Assembly (NCBI GenBank): GCA_937951485.1
Contig: CALEDJ010000068.1
Location: 1 to 64,000, forward strand
Length of the DNA stretch: 64,000 nucleotides
From: an uncultured bacterium
Lineage (GTDB): Bacteria > Hydrogenedentota > Hydrogenedentia > Hydrogenedentales > CAILVY01
Direction of reading: 5' to 3'
Part shown: piece after piece, positions 1-8,389 of the stretch
Numbering within the stretch: position 1 is the first letter of the stretch
How the letters are laid out: the number at the start of each line of letters is the position of its first letter
Program-made: the position numbers and the translations under genes
Notes under the pieces: generated by a model
Told to the model about the DNA's origin: nothing
Database searches by the model: none
What the model saw: only the letters and a program-made list of their open reading frames with translations

Positions 1-989
1 CCACCACCAGCGCCGCCACCACCGCCGCCGCCGCCGGGACCCGCCGCCAATGCCAGCGAATTCGCATCGGCTGTAAAAACAGCGTCAAGACCGGTATTCC
101 CCGGCGCGCCCGGCGCCCCGGTTTGCGCGTTGCTGCCAGAAGGGGCGGAGCCGTTCTTGCCGTGAACAGGAAACAAACCGCCCGGCCGTCCCCCCGGCAG
201 ACCATATTCAATATCAGTGAAGGGAATGGTGGCCACACCGCCGCCACTGCCCACTACGGTCTGTTCGCCTCCCGGTTCTCCAACAATCGTGGACCCCGCG
301 CCACCCGCACCCGCGCCATCGGTATTGACACCCGGTGCACCACCACCGCCCCCGGCCGCCGGCGGATTGCCAAAGCCCGCGCCGCCCGGGGCGCCGCCCG
401 TCCCCGCCGCCAGACCGACCGCGCCCGCCAAACCAGGCAATCCGGCGCTTCCCGCCAGACCCGGTTCACCGTCAAAACCAGGTTGTGTTGAGGGAAGCGC
501 ATCACCGCCTTTTCCGCCTTTGCCACCTGTGCCGCCCGCCCCGCCGGAACCGCCGCGACCGCCAGTACCGCCCAAACCGCCCGGACCGCCCATGCCACCC
601 GCGCCGCCCCCCGCAATACCACGCGAGACATCGAAACTCGCCCCTATATCCATGTCGCCCCTGGCCGCAATAGAAAGCGGTCGGTGGCCGGATATCGTTA
701 CTTGCACACCTGTTTCAATATATACGTCATCGAAATCGAAGACAGCCACGCCGCCGTCCACACGGCCCGAATACATGAATCCCACAGGAAAAGCGTGAAC
801 CAACAATCGCGGCGGCGTTGCGCCGGTGTCGATTTCCACAGATTCCCCTTCAAGCACGATGAGGTCACGCAGCACGCCTGAACTGTTGTACACGTCCGCC
901 GAAGCGGGAACACCCCACACGCCCCCGATCAGCATTGCGAACAGAACAGCCACCCGCGACAAGAAACAGTAATCCCGTATCCCAGACAT
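1..989 (-). CDS. Secreted glycine-rich surface protein, 3' part outside window
   Basis: The minus-strand frame stays open from an ATG at 989 to the left edge, so the C-terminus is missing. AAGGAG lies about nine bases before the ATG. The protein starts with a hydrophobic signal peptide (roughly residues 10-30, ending near PASA). About 100 residues of ordinary sequence follow, resembling a short beta-rich domain (VTISGHRPLSIAARG). From about residue 125 it becomes extremely Gly/Pro/Ala-rich (repeated GG-x and PGxxG units, with long Gly runs at the edge). It is probably exported and cell-surface or matrix associated. I recognise no family. The biased composition raises long ORFs in the other frames, including plus-strand proline-rich ones, which I treat as shadows. 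Confidence 0.75.
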   Translation of the reverse strand, partial: MSGIRDYCFLSRVAVLFAMLIGGVWGVPASADVYNSSGVLRDLIVLEGESVEIDTGATPPRLLVHAFPVGFMYSGRVDGGVAVFDFDDVYIETGVQVTISGHRPLSIAARGDMDIGASFDVSRGIAGGGAGGMGGPGGLGGTGGRGGSGGAGGTGGKGGKGGDALPSTQPGFDGEPGLAGSAGLPGLAGAVGLAAGTGGAPGGAGFGNPPAAGGGGGAPGVNTDGAGAGGAGSTIVGEPGGEQTVVGSGGGVATIPFTDIEYGLPGGRPGGLFPVHGKNGSAPSGSNAQTGAPGAPGNTGLDAVFTADANSLALAAGPGGGGGGGGAGG

Positions 990-1230
990 GATATCCCTCT
1001 CCTTGAGCCGAAACACAACTCCGCCACTGTCGGAAGAAACAGCCCATCTTCAGTTTACCATATTGTTAATGGAAAGCAAAGACCCGCAGAGCATGTTGAT
1101 GGCCCGCTGGTTCGTTGCTCATGGCGCGCGTGCGCCAGGATGCTACGGTCCTATCAGGATATGCATACACGGCTATTTCCGAAAGGTGCGTCCATCAATG
1201 CCGATGTGGAATACTGACGGGAGCAGATGA

Positions 1231-2673
1231 ATGCCAAACAGGAAAGGCCGATTCATGGAAACAACGAAGCCTCGCCGCGGGTGCTTGTACCGCATCGGAC
1301 GTTGCGGATGCTTTACAACATTGGTTCTTGCGCTTCTTTTTGCAGGGGCCTTTCTAGGCGCATTTGCGCCGCAACTTTACAACCGCTTTTCCCTGTATCC
1401 GCGCCAGGCGGCCATTTGGAAGGCCCATGCGGCCAATCGCGAACCCGTCAGCCTGAAGACGGAATGGACGGAATACCGGGGGGTGATGCACAGCCACTCG
1501 CACATTTCCCACGACTCCGAGGTGCTGTTTCCGGAAATTGTCGAAGCGCTGCATAAAGCCAAGTGCCAGTTCATTTTCATGACCGATCATTTCGTGGATG
1601 GCAAGGCCGATTATTCGCTGGGCTGGAAGGGCATTCACGACGGCATCCTGTTTGTCCGGGGCTTTGAAATGCAGGCGGGCTTCATGCCGTGGGGGCTTCC
1701 GGACGACACGGTTTTCTCGCGGTATGATGACCCGGCGGAACTTGCCCGGAGAATCCGGGAACTGGGCGGTGTGCTCGCCTTGGGTCACACTGAAGCCCCG
1801 CGCCCCTGGACAATCCCGGAAATTGATGCCATGGAGATTTATAACATCCATACAGACATTAACTTCAACATGGTGGTGAAGAACAGTCGAATCGAAACCG
1901 TGAAAGATCTCATCATCAATTTCCGGGCCTATCCGGAGCAGACATTCCGGGGATTATTCGACACCTGGGTGCTCAATATGCTGGTGCAGAAGTGGGACGA
2001 GCAGAACATGCACCGTAAAATCACCGGCATCGCCGCCAATGACTGCCACCAGAACGTCGGCATTCAGGCCTTTTATACGGCGCAGGACACCGTGATCCTC
2101 CTGGATACAGGGCACAACGATCCCGAGAGGAAAATCCGGGAGTTCCGGCTGAATTTTCTGACACGGGCGCTGCTGCGGCTGATCTTCGGTCCGCTGAAAC
2201 CGGACACGCGAATCTTCCGTTTTGATCCTGATCCTTATGAGCGCACTGCCCGTTTCGTCAATACCCACTTGCTTGCCAGAGAATTGAGCGAACCGGCGCT
2301 GCTGGATGCCATCCGGGAGGGCAGGGGCTTCATTGCCTTCAACATGATCGGAGATGCGGAGGGCTTTGCCTTTGTCGCGGAAGACGGCGTGCGGCAAGTC
2401 ACCATGGGCGGGCGCATTGCGCTGTCGCCCGACTTGAGATTCCGCGCAGAATCGCCTTTGCCGTGCCGGTTCGCACTGGTGCACGATGGCAAAACCATCG
2501 CCGCCGAGGAAGGGCGCACATTTGAGTACGAAGTCGAAGTTCCCGGCAAATACCGCATCGAGGCGGCGCTGCCCATGCCCGGCGAAATCGTCTATTCTGG
2601 AAACCGCACCGCGCGCAACATGGCCCCATGGGTGGTGACCAATCCCATAGAGGTAATCGCGCAGGAATGGTAA
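1231..2673 (+). CDS. Membrane-anchored PHP-domain metal-dependent hydrolase
   Basis: 480 residues. A single transmembrane segment (about 27-48) follows a basic, Cys-containing N-terminus, so the rest should face the periplasm or outside. The PHP metal site is visible: HSHSHISHDS at 87-96 (first two His ligands), MTDH at 117-120, RGFEMQ, LALGHTE and ANDCH. PHP proteins are phosphoesterases or similar di/trinuclear metal enzymes; the substrate cannot be told. The last 100 residues look like a beta-sandwich accessory domain. GGGAG stands seven bases before ATG 1231; an in-frame ATG at 1255 preceded by AGGAAAGG is an equally good start, so the true N-terminus may be eight residues shorter. It is monocistronic and divergent from the glycine-rich gene. 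Confidence 0.8.
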   Translation: MPNRKGRFMETTKPRRGCLYRIGRCGCFTTLVLALLFAGAFLGAFAPQLYNRFSLYPRQAAIWKAHAANREPVSLKTEWTEYRGVMHSHSHISHDSEVLFPEIVEALHKAKCQFIFMTDHFVDGKADYSLGWKGIHDGILFVRGFEMQAGFMPWGLPDDTVFSRYDDPAELARRIRELGGVLALGHTEAPRPWTIPEIDAMEIYNIHTDINFNMVVKNSRIETVKDLIINFRAYPEQTFRGLFDTWVLNMLVQKWDEQNMHRKITGIAANDCHQNVGIQAFYTAQDTVILLDTGHNDPERKIREFRLNFLTRALLRLIFGPLKPDTRIFRFDPDPYERTARFVNTHLLARELSEPALLDAIREGRGFIAFNMIGDAEGFAFVAEDGVRQVTMGGRIALSPDLRFRAESPLPCRFALVHDGKTIAAEEGRTFEYEVEVPGKYRIEAALPMPGEIVYSGNRTARNMAPWVVTNPIEVIAQEW

Positions 2674-2780
2674 ATGCCCTGATGGTGCGCATGTGAATGT
2701 GAAGTTCCACAAACGCATGCGCTAGAATTTGTTTCTCTCCACGATGATTGACGGCGAATTACTGTTCTCAGAGGACTGTC

Positions 2781-4523
2781 ATGACAAACGAAAGCGGTTT
2801 CAAACGGACTTTGGTAACCAGCGCTTTGCCATATGCCAACGGCTATATTCACCTCGGGCATATTGCGGGCGCGTATCTGCCCGCCGACATCTATGTGCGC
2901 TACAAGCGCCTGCGGGGCGATCGCGTATTGTATGTCGGCGGTTCGGACGAATACGGCGTGCCCATCACGCTGACGGCGCTGAAGGAGGGGGTCTCGCCAA
3001 GGGAAGTGATTGACCGCTACCACGCGGCCAACGAGGAGGCGTTCCGCCGCTTGGGGATTTCCTATGACATCTACGGCCGCACCTCGTGGGACTTGCATAT
3101 TGACACCACCCAGTCGTTCTTTCTGCGTCTTTTGGACGGCGGTTACATCCACCAGGAGGAGATGGAACTGTGGTACTCGCCGCAGTCCGACAAGTATCTG
3201 CCGGACCGCTATGTGAAGGGGACCTGTCCCAAGTGCGGCTATGAGGACGCCAACGGCGACGAATGCGAGCGTTGCGGCGCGCAATATGCCGCGAAAGACC
3301 TCGTTCAGCCTCGCGCGAACATCCCCGGCGATACGTCAACACCCATCCTGCGGAAATCGCGGCATTGGTTTCTGGATTTGCCGAAATTCGCCGACCGCCT
3401 CCGCGCCTGGCTTGACGGTCACCCGGAATGGCGCACCAATGTCAAAGGCATCGCCTATGGCTGGGTCAACGATCTCCGGCCCCGCTGCATCACGCGCGAC
3501 ACGGATTGGGGCGTGCCCATCCCCGTGGACGCACCGGACGCGGCGTCCAAGCGCATCTATGTCTGGTTTGACGCGCCGATCGGCTATGTCACCAACACGC
3601 GGCAATGGGGCGTGGACCGGCTGGGCGATCCGCATGCGTGGGAATTGTGGTGGAAAGACAGCGCAACGCGCATGATTCATTTCATCGGCAAGGACAATAT
3701 CCCGTTCCATGCGGTGATCTTTCCCGCCATGCTCATGGGGCAGGGCGACTACATCCTCGCGGACCACGTGGTCGGCAACGAATACCTCAACATCTTCAAC
3801 CGGCAGACCGGCCAGGCGGAGAAAGGGTCCAAATCGCGCGGCAACATGATCAGCGTGAAATGGGCGGTCGAGCATCTGCCGCTGGACGCCATCCGCTACT
3901 ACCTCTGCGCGATTGCGCCGGAATCCAAAGATTCCAGTTTCGACTGGGACGACCTGATGTTCCGCTACAACGGCGAGTTGTGTGACGTGGTCGGCAATTT
4001 CGTCCACAGGTCCCTCACAATGACGGTGAAGAATTTTGACGGCGCGGTCCCCCCCGCCAAAGCGCTGGACGCCGAGGACAGCACAATGCTTGCCGCCATT
4101 CCGGAGCAGGTGGACGCCATCGCCGAGTCGCTGGAAAATTTCCGGTTCCGGCAGGCGCTCGAGCGGCTCATTGACCTTGGCCGCAAGGCCAATGTCTATT
4201 TTGACGCCAAACAGCCCTGGGTCACGCGCAAGACCGATACCGCGCGGACCGGCACGACGCTGCATGTCTGCTGCCAGGTGGTCAAGGCGCTGTGCCACGC
4301 CATGGCGCCGTTCCTGCCGGATGGCGCGCACGCGCTCGCGGAAATCATCGGAACGGCCCTGCCCGAGGGCGGCCCCGACGGCGGCCCCGACGGCTGGAAC
4401 GCCGCCAAGGAAGCCCTGCCCGCCGGCAGCCCCCTGCAAACGCCCCAGGTGCTCTTCCCCAAACTCGACAAAGACCGCATTACCGAACTCGCCGAAATGC
4501 ATGAACGCGGGGAGGCGTTCTGA
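2781..4523 (+). CDS. metG: Methionyl-tRNA synthetase
   Basis: Charges tRNA-Met in the cytoplasm. I chose ATG 2781 because AGAGGA sits five bases upstream and the protein then begins just before the class I core; the longer frame from 2748 adds residues without similarity. Class I signatures are present: HLGH at 24-27 within PYANGYIHLGHIAGA, and KGSKSRGN in the position of KMSKS. A zinc knuckle (CPKCG...CERCG) lies in the connective peptide. At 580 residues it ends after the anticodon-binding domain and lacks the C-terminal EMAP/Arc1p-like dimerisation domain of longer MetG forms. It converges on an esterase gene whose terminator lies between them. Confidence 0.96.
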   Translation: MTNESGFKRTLVTSALPYANGYIHLGHIAGAYLPADIYVRYKRLRGDRVLYVGGSDEYGVPITLTALKEGVSPREVIDRYHAANEEAFRRLGISYDIYGRTSWDLHIDTTQSFFLRLLDGGYIHQEEMELWYSPQSDKYLPDRYVKGTCPKCGYEDANGDECERCGAQYAAKDLVQPRANIPGDTSTPILRKSRHWFLDLPKFADRLRAWLDGHPEWRTNVKGIAYGWVNDLRPRCITRDTDWGVPIPVDAPDAASKRIYVWFDAPIGYVTNTRQWGVDRLGDPHAWELWWKDSATRMIHFIGKDNIPFHAVIFPAMLMGQGDYILADHVVGNEYLNIFNRQTGQAEKGSKSRGNMISVKWAVEHLPLDAIRYYLCAIAPESKDSSFDWDDLMFRYNGELCDVVGNFVHRSLTMTVKNFDGAVPPAKALDAEDSTMLAAIPEQVDAIAESLENFRFRQALERLIDLGRKANVYFDAKQPWVTRKTDTARTGTTLHVCCQVVKALCHAMAPFLPDGAHALAEIIGTALPEGGPDGGPDGWNAAKEALPAGSPLQTPQVLFPKLDKDRITELAEMHERGEAF

Positions 4524-4537
4524 GGCGGGCAGAGGCG

Positions 4538-4564
4538 AAAAAATAACGCGGCAGGATGCCGCGT
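4538..4564 (-). terminator. Rho-independent terminator of the esterase gene
   Basis: On the minus strand an exact 8-bp stem, ACGCGGCA / TGCCGCGT, with a three-base loop is followed by TA and six T (plus-strand positions 4546-4564 for the hairpin, 4538-4543 for the tract). The stem begins immediately after the esterase stop codon at 4565. Confidence 0.8.
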
Positions 4565-5632
4565 CTACTTTGGAGACGCCCCGCCCAGGTGGCGGGCGAT
4601 AAACGCGTAGGCCTGTTCGCGGATTTCCGGCGGAAAATCGTGGCCGCAGTCGGGATAAACGGCCACAAGGTTTTCCGGTGCGCCAAAAAGGGCGTAGACT
4701 GGCGCGGCGGCGCGCACACAATCCTTCACGCCGGACACTTCGAAGTTGGCGTCTTGATTCGGCGCATTGATGAACACCGCGCGCGGCGCCAGGACGGCAA
4801 GCACTTCGGTGAAATCGAAGGGCATCTTTTTTGGGTCTTTGTCAAAAAGTTCGGCGATGCGCGGCATATAGCCGGCATGTGACCATCCGGTCAGGTCGCC
4901 GCCGTAGTATTTGGCGAAACTGTTGAAGCCGCAACTGGTGACCATGACCTTGATGCGTTCATCGAAGGTCCCCACGAAAAGCGTATTGTGCCCGCCCAGC
5001 GAATGGCCGATGGCGCCGATGCGGTCCGGGTCCACCTCCGCAAGCGACTGGAGCAGGTCCACGCATCGCATATGATTGCCTATTCCTTTGGCGGTGGCGC
5101 TGGCGTAGCCGCGCGCATAGACGTCAATCTTGTAGTCGCCGAAATTCGGATAGTCCGGCGCGATGGTCACATAGCCGCGTTCCGCAAGTTCCATGGCATA
5201 TTGGCGGTTGGTGGTGACGCCAAGGCCGACGGTCTCGTCCTTGCCAATCGCGACGGTCTGGTGCAGGCACACAATACCCGCCGTCCTTTCGGTGAGGCCC
5301 TTGGGAATCAACAGGTATGCGGGAAGGCGATCGTCCGCTTCCGCGGTCAGCAGGATTTTCCTGCGCACATACTTGGGCGTATCCGCTGTCTCAAGCACTT
5401 CTACGTCAAGCGGGGGCAACACATCCCGCGCGGGCAACGGCCCCATCACCCGGAGCATGTTCTGCAGCACATGCCGCCTTCGTACCTGCCAGTCTTCGAC
5501 GCTTTTCACTGGATGCAGCGCACCCTGGGCATCCTGAAATGTCATCACCTGAAGTTTGTCTTCATAGAACGGGATGTCATCCGCTGCCGGCGCAGCCAGC
5601 GTCCCTAAGACAATCATCAACATCCACTCCAT
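4565..5632 (-). CDS. Exported alpha/beta hydrolase (acetyl-esterase / dienelactone-hydrolase type)
   Basis: 355 residues with a short hydrophobic N-terminus (MEWMLMIVLGTLAAPAA) that looks like a signal peptide. The nucleophile elbow GHSLGG at 209-214 puts the catalytic Ser at 211. CGHDF near 329-333 supplies His 331, and an Asp in NAPNQDANF (about 294) is a candidate acid. The fold resembles the large esterases that planctomycete-like genomes use to remove acyl groups from carbohydrates, so a periplasmic carbohydrate esterase is my inference; the substrate is unknown. It is transcribed alone, toward metG, with a strong terminator directly at its stop codon. Confidence 0.8.
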   Translation of the reverse strand: MEWMLMIVLGTLAAPAADDIPFYEDKLQVMTFQDAQGALHPVKSVEDWQVRRRHVLQNMLRVMGPLPARDVLPPLDVEVLETADTPKYVRRKILLTAEADDRLPAYLLIPKGLTERTAGIVCLHQTVAIGKDETVGLGVTTNRQYAMELAERGYVTIAPDYPNFGDYKIDVYARGYASATAKGIGNHMRCVDLLQSLAEVDPDRIGAIGHSLGGHNTLFVGTFDERIKVMVTSCGFNSFAKYYGGDLTGWSHAGYMPRIAELFDKDPKKMPFDFTEVLAVLAPRAVFINAPNQDANFEVSGVKDCVRAAAPVYALFGAPENLVAVYPDCGHDFPPEIREQAYAFIARHLGGASPK

Positions 5633-5684
5633 AATATAATCCTTTCCGCCGGCGCCCCCCCCGGTGCGTATTACCGTCCCTCTC

Positions 5685-6902
5685 TCAATCCGGATTCGTC
5701 GCGCCGTCTTTCCCGGCGCTATCCTCTTCCACGCGAATGCCGAATAATCCCATAAACAAGGAACCGAAGAATACCTGCAGCGCCGCCATCAGCACGGTCG
5801 CGCCGAAGAATGCGTTGCGGGCAGTGGAAAAGGGATTGGATCGCGCCACCATGTCCACAGACGGCGGCACATCCAGGATCAGCCAGCGACCGTACCAACC
5901 CAACATCGCCAGGCCGACCAAGGCCGCCAAGGCGCCCACAAGAACACCACTCTCCACATTCACCCAGCGGCGAAGGAATCGGATGAAAAGTGTGTCGGAT
6001 TGGCTCACATATTTGGATACTTTGACGCGCCCCTGCGCCATCAATCCCAAGAGTACAAGGAAAATGCCGACCGCCACCGCCGCCTGCGCCATGAGGCAGA
6101 CGGCGAGAAAGGTCGTCGGCGTTTCCGGGGCCATGCCAATCCCCAGCAGTCCAAACAAGACCAGTAGCGTGCCCGGCAAAAAGAAGACCCCTATCGAACA
6201 GTAATGCATCATCATTTGAAGATGCCGCCATCCATCGCGAAAGGAACGCAGATGCGGCTCCCGACCCCGCTGGTCCACATGAAAACAGATGGGGATTTCG
6301 CGGATCTTCACCTTTTTCAAGGCAGCCTTGATCATCATTTCCGAGGCGAATTCCATGCCCTCGGAATGAAGGTCGAGTTGGTCGAAAACTTCACGCGTCA
6401 GGGCGCGCATGCCGCAGTTGATGTCGGAGATGTGGCAACCAAAGAGCAGGTTGGCTGCGCGGGTCAGGAACGGCGTCCCCAGAAAACGGTGCAAGGGCGG
6501 CATCGCACCCGGGTCAATTCTGCCCTTGATACGCGACCCGATGACCAGCCCGGCGCCCTGACGCAATGCCTCCACAAAACGGGGAATATCCGCGAAATCA
6601 TAGGACATGTCCGCGTCAAGAAAGACCAGGAAACGCCCGCGCGCGGCGCGCAGGCCGGTGCGCAAGGCATTACCATATCCGGGAAGGCGCGCCTCCACAA
6701 CGCGCGCGCCGCATTCCCCGGCAATACTGCGGGACCGGTCAGCGGACCCATTGTCCGCAACGATGACTTCGCCGGAAACACCGGCAGCGCGCAGCGCCTG
6801 CCAGGCTGCCGCCACGCATGCGCCGATGGTGACCTCTTCATTAAGGCATGGCAGCACCACACTCACTTCGACGGGGATATCACGCTCGCCGGAATCGCTC
6901 AT
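5685..6902 (-). CDS. Family 2 glycosyltransferase with C-terminal membrane domain
   Basis: Transfers a sugar from a nucleotide-sugar to a lipid or other acceptor at the cytoplasmic membrane. The GT-A core starts at about residue 11 (VEVSVVLPCLNEEVTIG), has the VADNGSADRS loop and the metal-binding DAD at 96-98 (FLDADMSYD). About 240 residues in, hydrophobic segments begin (at least four), as in DPM1/polyprenyl-phosphate glycosyltransferases with a membrane anchor. I use ATG 6902 because AAGGAC precedes it and the core begins right after; the longer frame to 6989 adds 29 unconserved residues. 405 residues. It lies about 110 bases downstream of the hydrolase-GNAT gene on the same strand and could be co-transcribed. 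Confidence 0.85.
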   Translation of the reverse strand: MSDSGERDIPVEVSVVLPCLNEEVTIGACVAAAWQALRAAGVSGEVIVADNGSADRSRSIAGECGARVVEARLPGYGNALRTGLRAARGRFLVFLDADMSYDFADIPRFVEALRQGAGLVIGSRIKGRIDPGAMPPLHRFLGTPFLTRAANLLFGCHISDINCGMRALTREVFDQLDLHSEGMEFASEMMIKAALKKVKIREIPICFHVDQRGREPHLRSFRDGWRHLQMMMHYCSIGVFFLPGTLLVLFGLLGIGMAPETPTTFLAVCLMAQAAVAVGIFLVLLGLMAQGRVKVSKYVSQSDTLFIRFLRRWVNVESGVLVGALAALVGLAMLGWYGRWLILDVPPSVDMVARSNPFSTARNAFFGATVLMAALQVFFGSLFMGLFGIRVEEDSAGKDGATNPD

Positions 6903-7012
6903 AATGTCCTTGTGCTTGTTGATGCGCCGACAACAGTATATCCGAAGCGCCGCCGGTTCAGGAAGAACCGCACGCACGAAGCGATGCAATGCAGTTGCAG
7001 CAGACGGCGCGC

Positions 7013-8389
7013 TCAGCCGGCAGCGTCGGACGGGTCGGGCAGGTCCGACACGTCCGGCGCATCCGAGGAGGACACATATCGCCGCATCTGGTAATGTGGT
7101 CCGATGCCTTCGATCTCGAACATATCAGTTGTTGCCTTGAAGCCCATGCGCTCATAGAATCCCCGCGCGTGCGCGCGGGCGTTGCACCAGACGCAATGCA
7201 CCCCCTGTTGACGGACATGGTCGAGGCAGGCGCGCATGAGCGCTTCGCCGATGCGCTTGCCGCGCCATTCCGGCAGCACCGCCATTCCCCGCACCTGAAA
7301 AAATCCATTGTCGGTCTCGCCCGGGGGACGCGCCGCGTAAATAGACGCCACCCCGACCAGCACATCGTGGTCGAAAGCCCCGAAGTGCGCTGTGCTTTCT
7401 TCGTCGTCGCCGGTCCACACCGTTGACGCGAAAGGTTTTCCCTGGCGCAGAATCGCATGGCGCAGCGGGCGGGCTTCCTCGGCGCTGATGCGCCGAATGG
7501 CGGCGGTTTCAGGCGGCACCGGAGCAGGAGTGTGTCTGCTCGTTTCAATGCGATCCAGAAACGACAGGATTTCCTCTGCGACTTTTTCCCGATCGTAGTC
7601 CCAAAAAATGACGTGGTCAGAGTTTTCCAGCCAGACGGCGCGTTTCCAGCGGCTGGGAATGCTGCCGAACACGCATCTGGCGGCGTCGGGCGAGGCGATG
7701 CGGTCCCCGATGGCGTGCAGCAGAAGCACCGGACAGGTGATTGCCCTGAGCGTTTCCGGCGCGGCGGCCCGCGCGGCGATGTCCATGGCCGTCACGCCGG
7801 CGCGGGAAGAACGCCAGCGATACGATACAATTTCACGGCTGATTTCCCGGCGTTTCACCGGCTGGCGCCCAGGATCGGCGTAAACCCATCGAATAAAAGG
7901 GCTTAACGCAGCAATCCATCGTTCTGGAGGGAGCACGTAATACCATTGCCGGGTGATGCCGAAATAGGGCGCGCCGAGAATCAGCCCGTCGAGCGGCGTC
8001 TGGCCCGCAGCAATCGTCGCCAGTGCGCCCCCCATGGAGTGCCCCACCGTCACCACGATATCATGCGCGTTGCGCAACGCCTGAATTTCCTGAACAACTG
8101 CCTGAATCATCGCTTCGGCGGGGGTTCTTTCGAAGTCCAATGGCGAGCGTCCATGGCCGGGAAGCAGCATCACGCGCACACGCCAACCCGCCGCAGCCAC
8201 AAGGTCGGGCAGAGTGTGAAAATTGTTGCCGCAACCCCCAAATCCATGGACGAAGAGCACAGCGCGTCGGGCATCTTCCGGGCCGATGCTTCGCGGCGCA
8301 GCGCCGACCATGATTCCGGTGGCGGGGTCACGCGGCATACGCGCATCATCGCGCCGCACCCGCCGTGTCGTTCCAGGAAGCGGCATCAT
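7013..8389 (-). CDS. Alpha/beta hydrolase fused to a GNAT acetyltransferase
   Basis: 458 residues with two enzymes in one chain. Residues about 40-285 form a carboxylesterase/lysophospholipase-like hydrolase: oxyanion HGFGG near 48-52, nucleophile GHSMGG with Ser 118, a late Asp in LLHAIGDRIASPD, and His in ENSDHVI. Residues about 300-445 form a GNAT domain, with the acetyl-CoA loop seen as AVLPEWRGKRIGEALM and the typical ending ARGFYERMGFKA. The ATG at 8389 overlaps the stop of the upstream Aas-like gene (ATGA type), so translation should be coupled. The neighbour makes lysophospholipid acylation plausible as a setting for the hydrolase half; that is inference. Both halves look intact. Confidence 0.85.
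   Translation of the reverse strand: MMPLPGTTRRVRRDDARMPRDPATGIMVGAAPRSIGPEDARRAVLFVHGFGGCGNNFHTLPDLVAAAGWRVRVMLLPGHGRSPLDFERTPAEAMIQAVVQEIQALRNAHDIVVTVGHSMGGALATIAAGQTPLDGLILGAPYFGITRQWYYVLPPERWIAALSPFIRWVYADPGRQPVKRREISREIVSYRWRSSRAGVTAMDIAARAAAPETLRAITCPVLLLHAIGDRIASPDAARCVFGSIPSRWKRAVWLENSDHVIFWDYDREKVAEEILSFLDRIETSRHTPAPVPPETAAIRRISAEEARPLRHAILRQGKPFASTVWTGDDEESTAHFGAFDHDVLVGVASIYAARPPGETDNGFFQVRGMAVLPEWRGKRIGEALMRACLDHVRQQGVHCVWCNARAHARGFYERMGFKATTDMFEIEGIGPHYQMRRYVSSSDAPDVSDLPDPSDAAG

Noticed and set aside
217-798. Proline-rich plus-strand frame of 193 residues
   Set aside because: Complement of the glycine codons of the secreted protein; no ribosome site or other support.
3336-4721. 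461-residue minus-strand frame
   Set aside because: Antisense to metG, which is certain.
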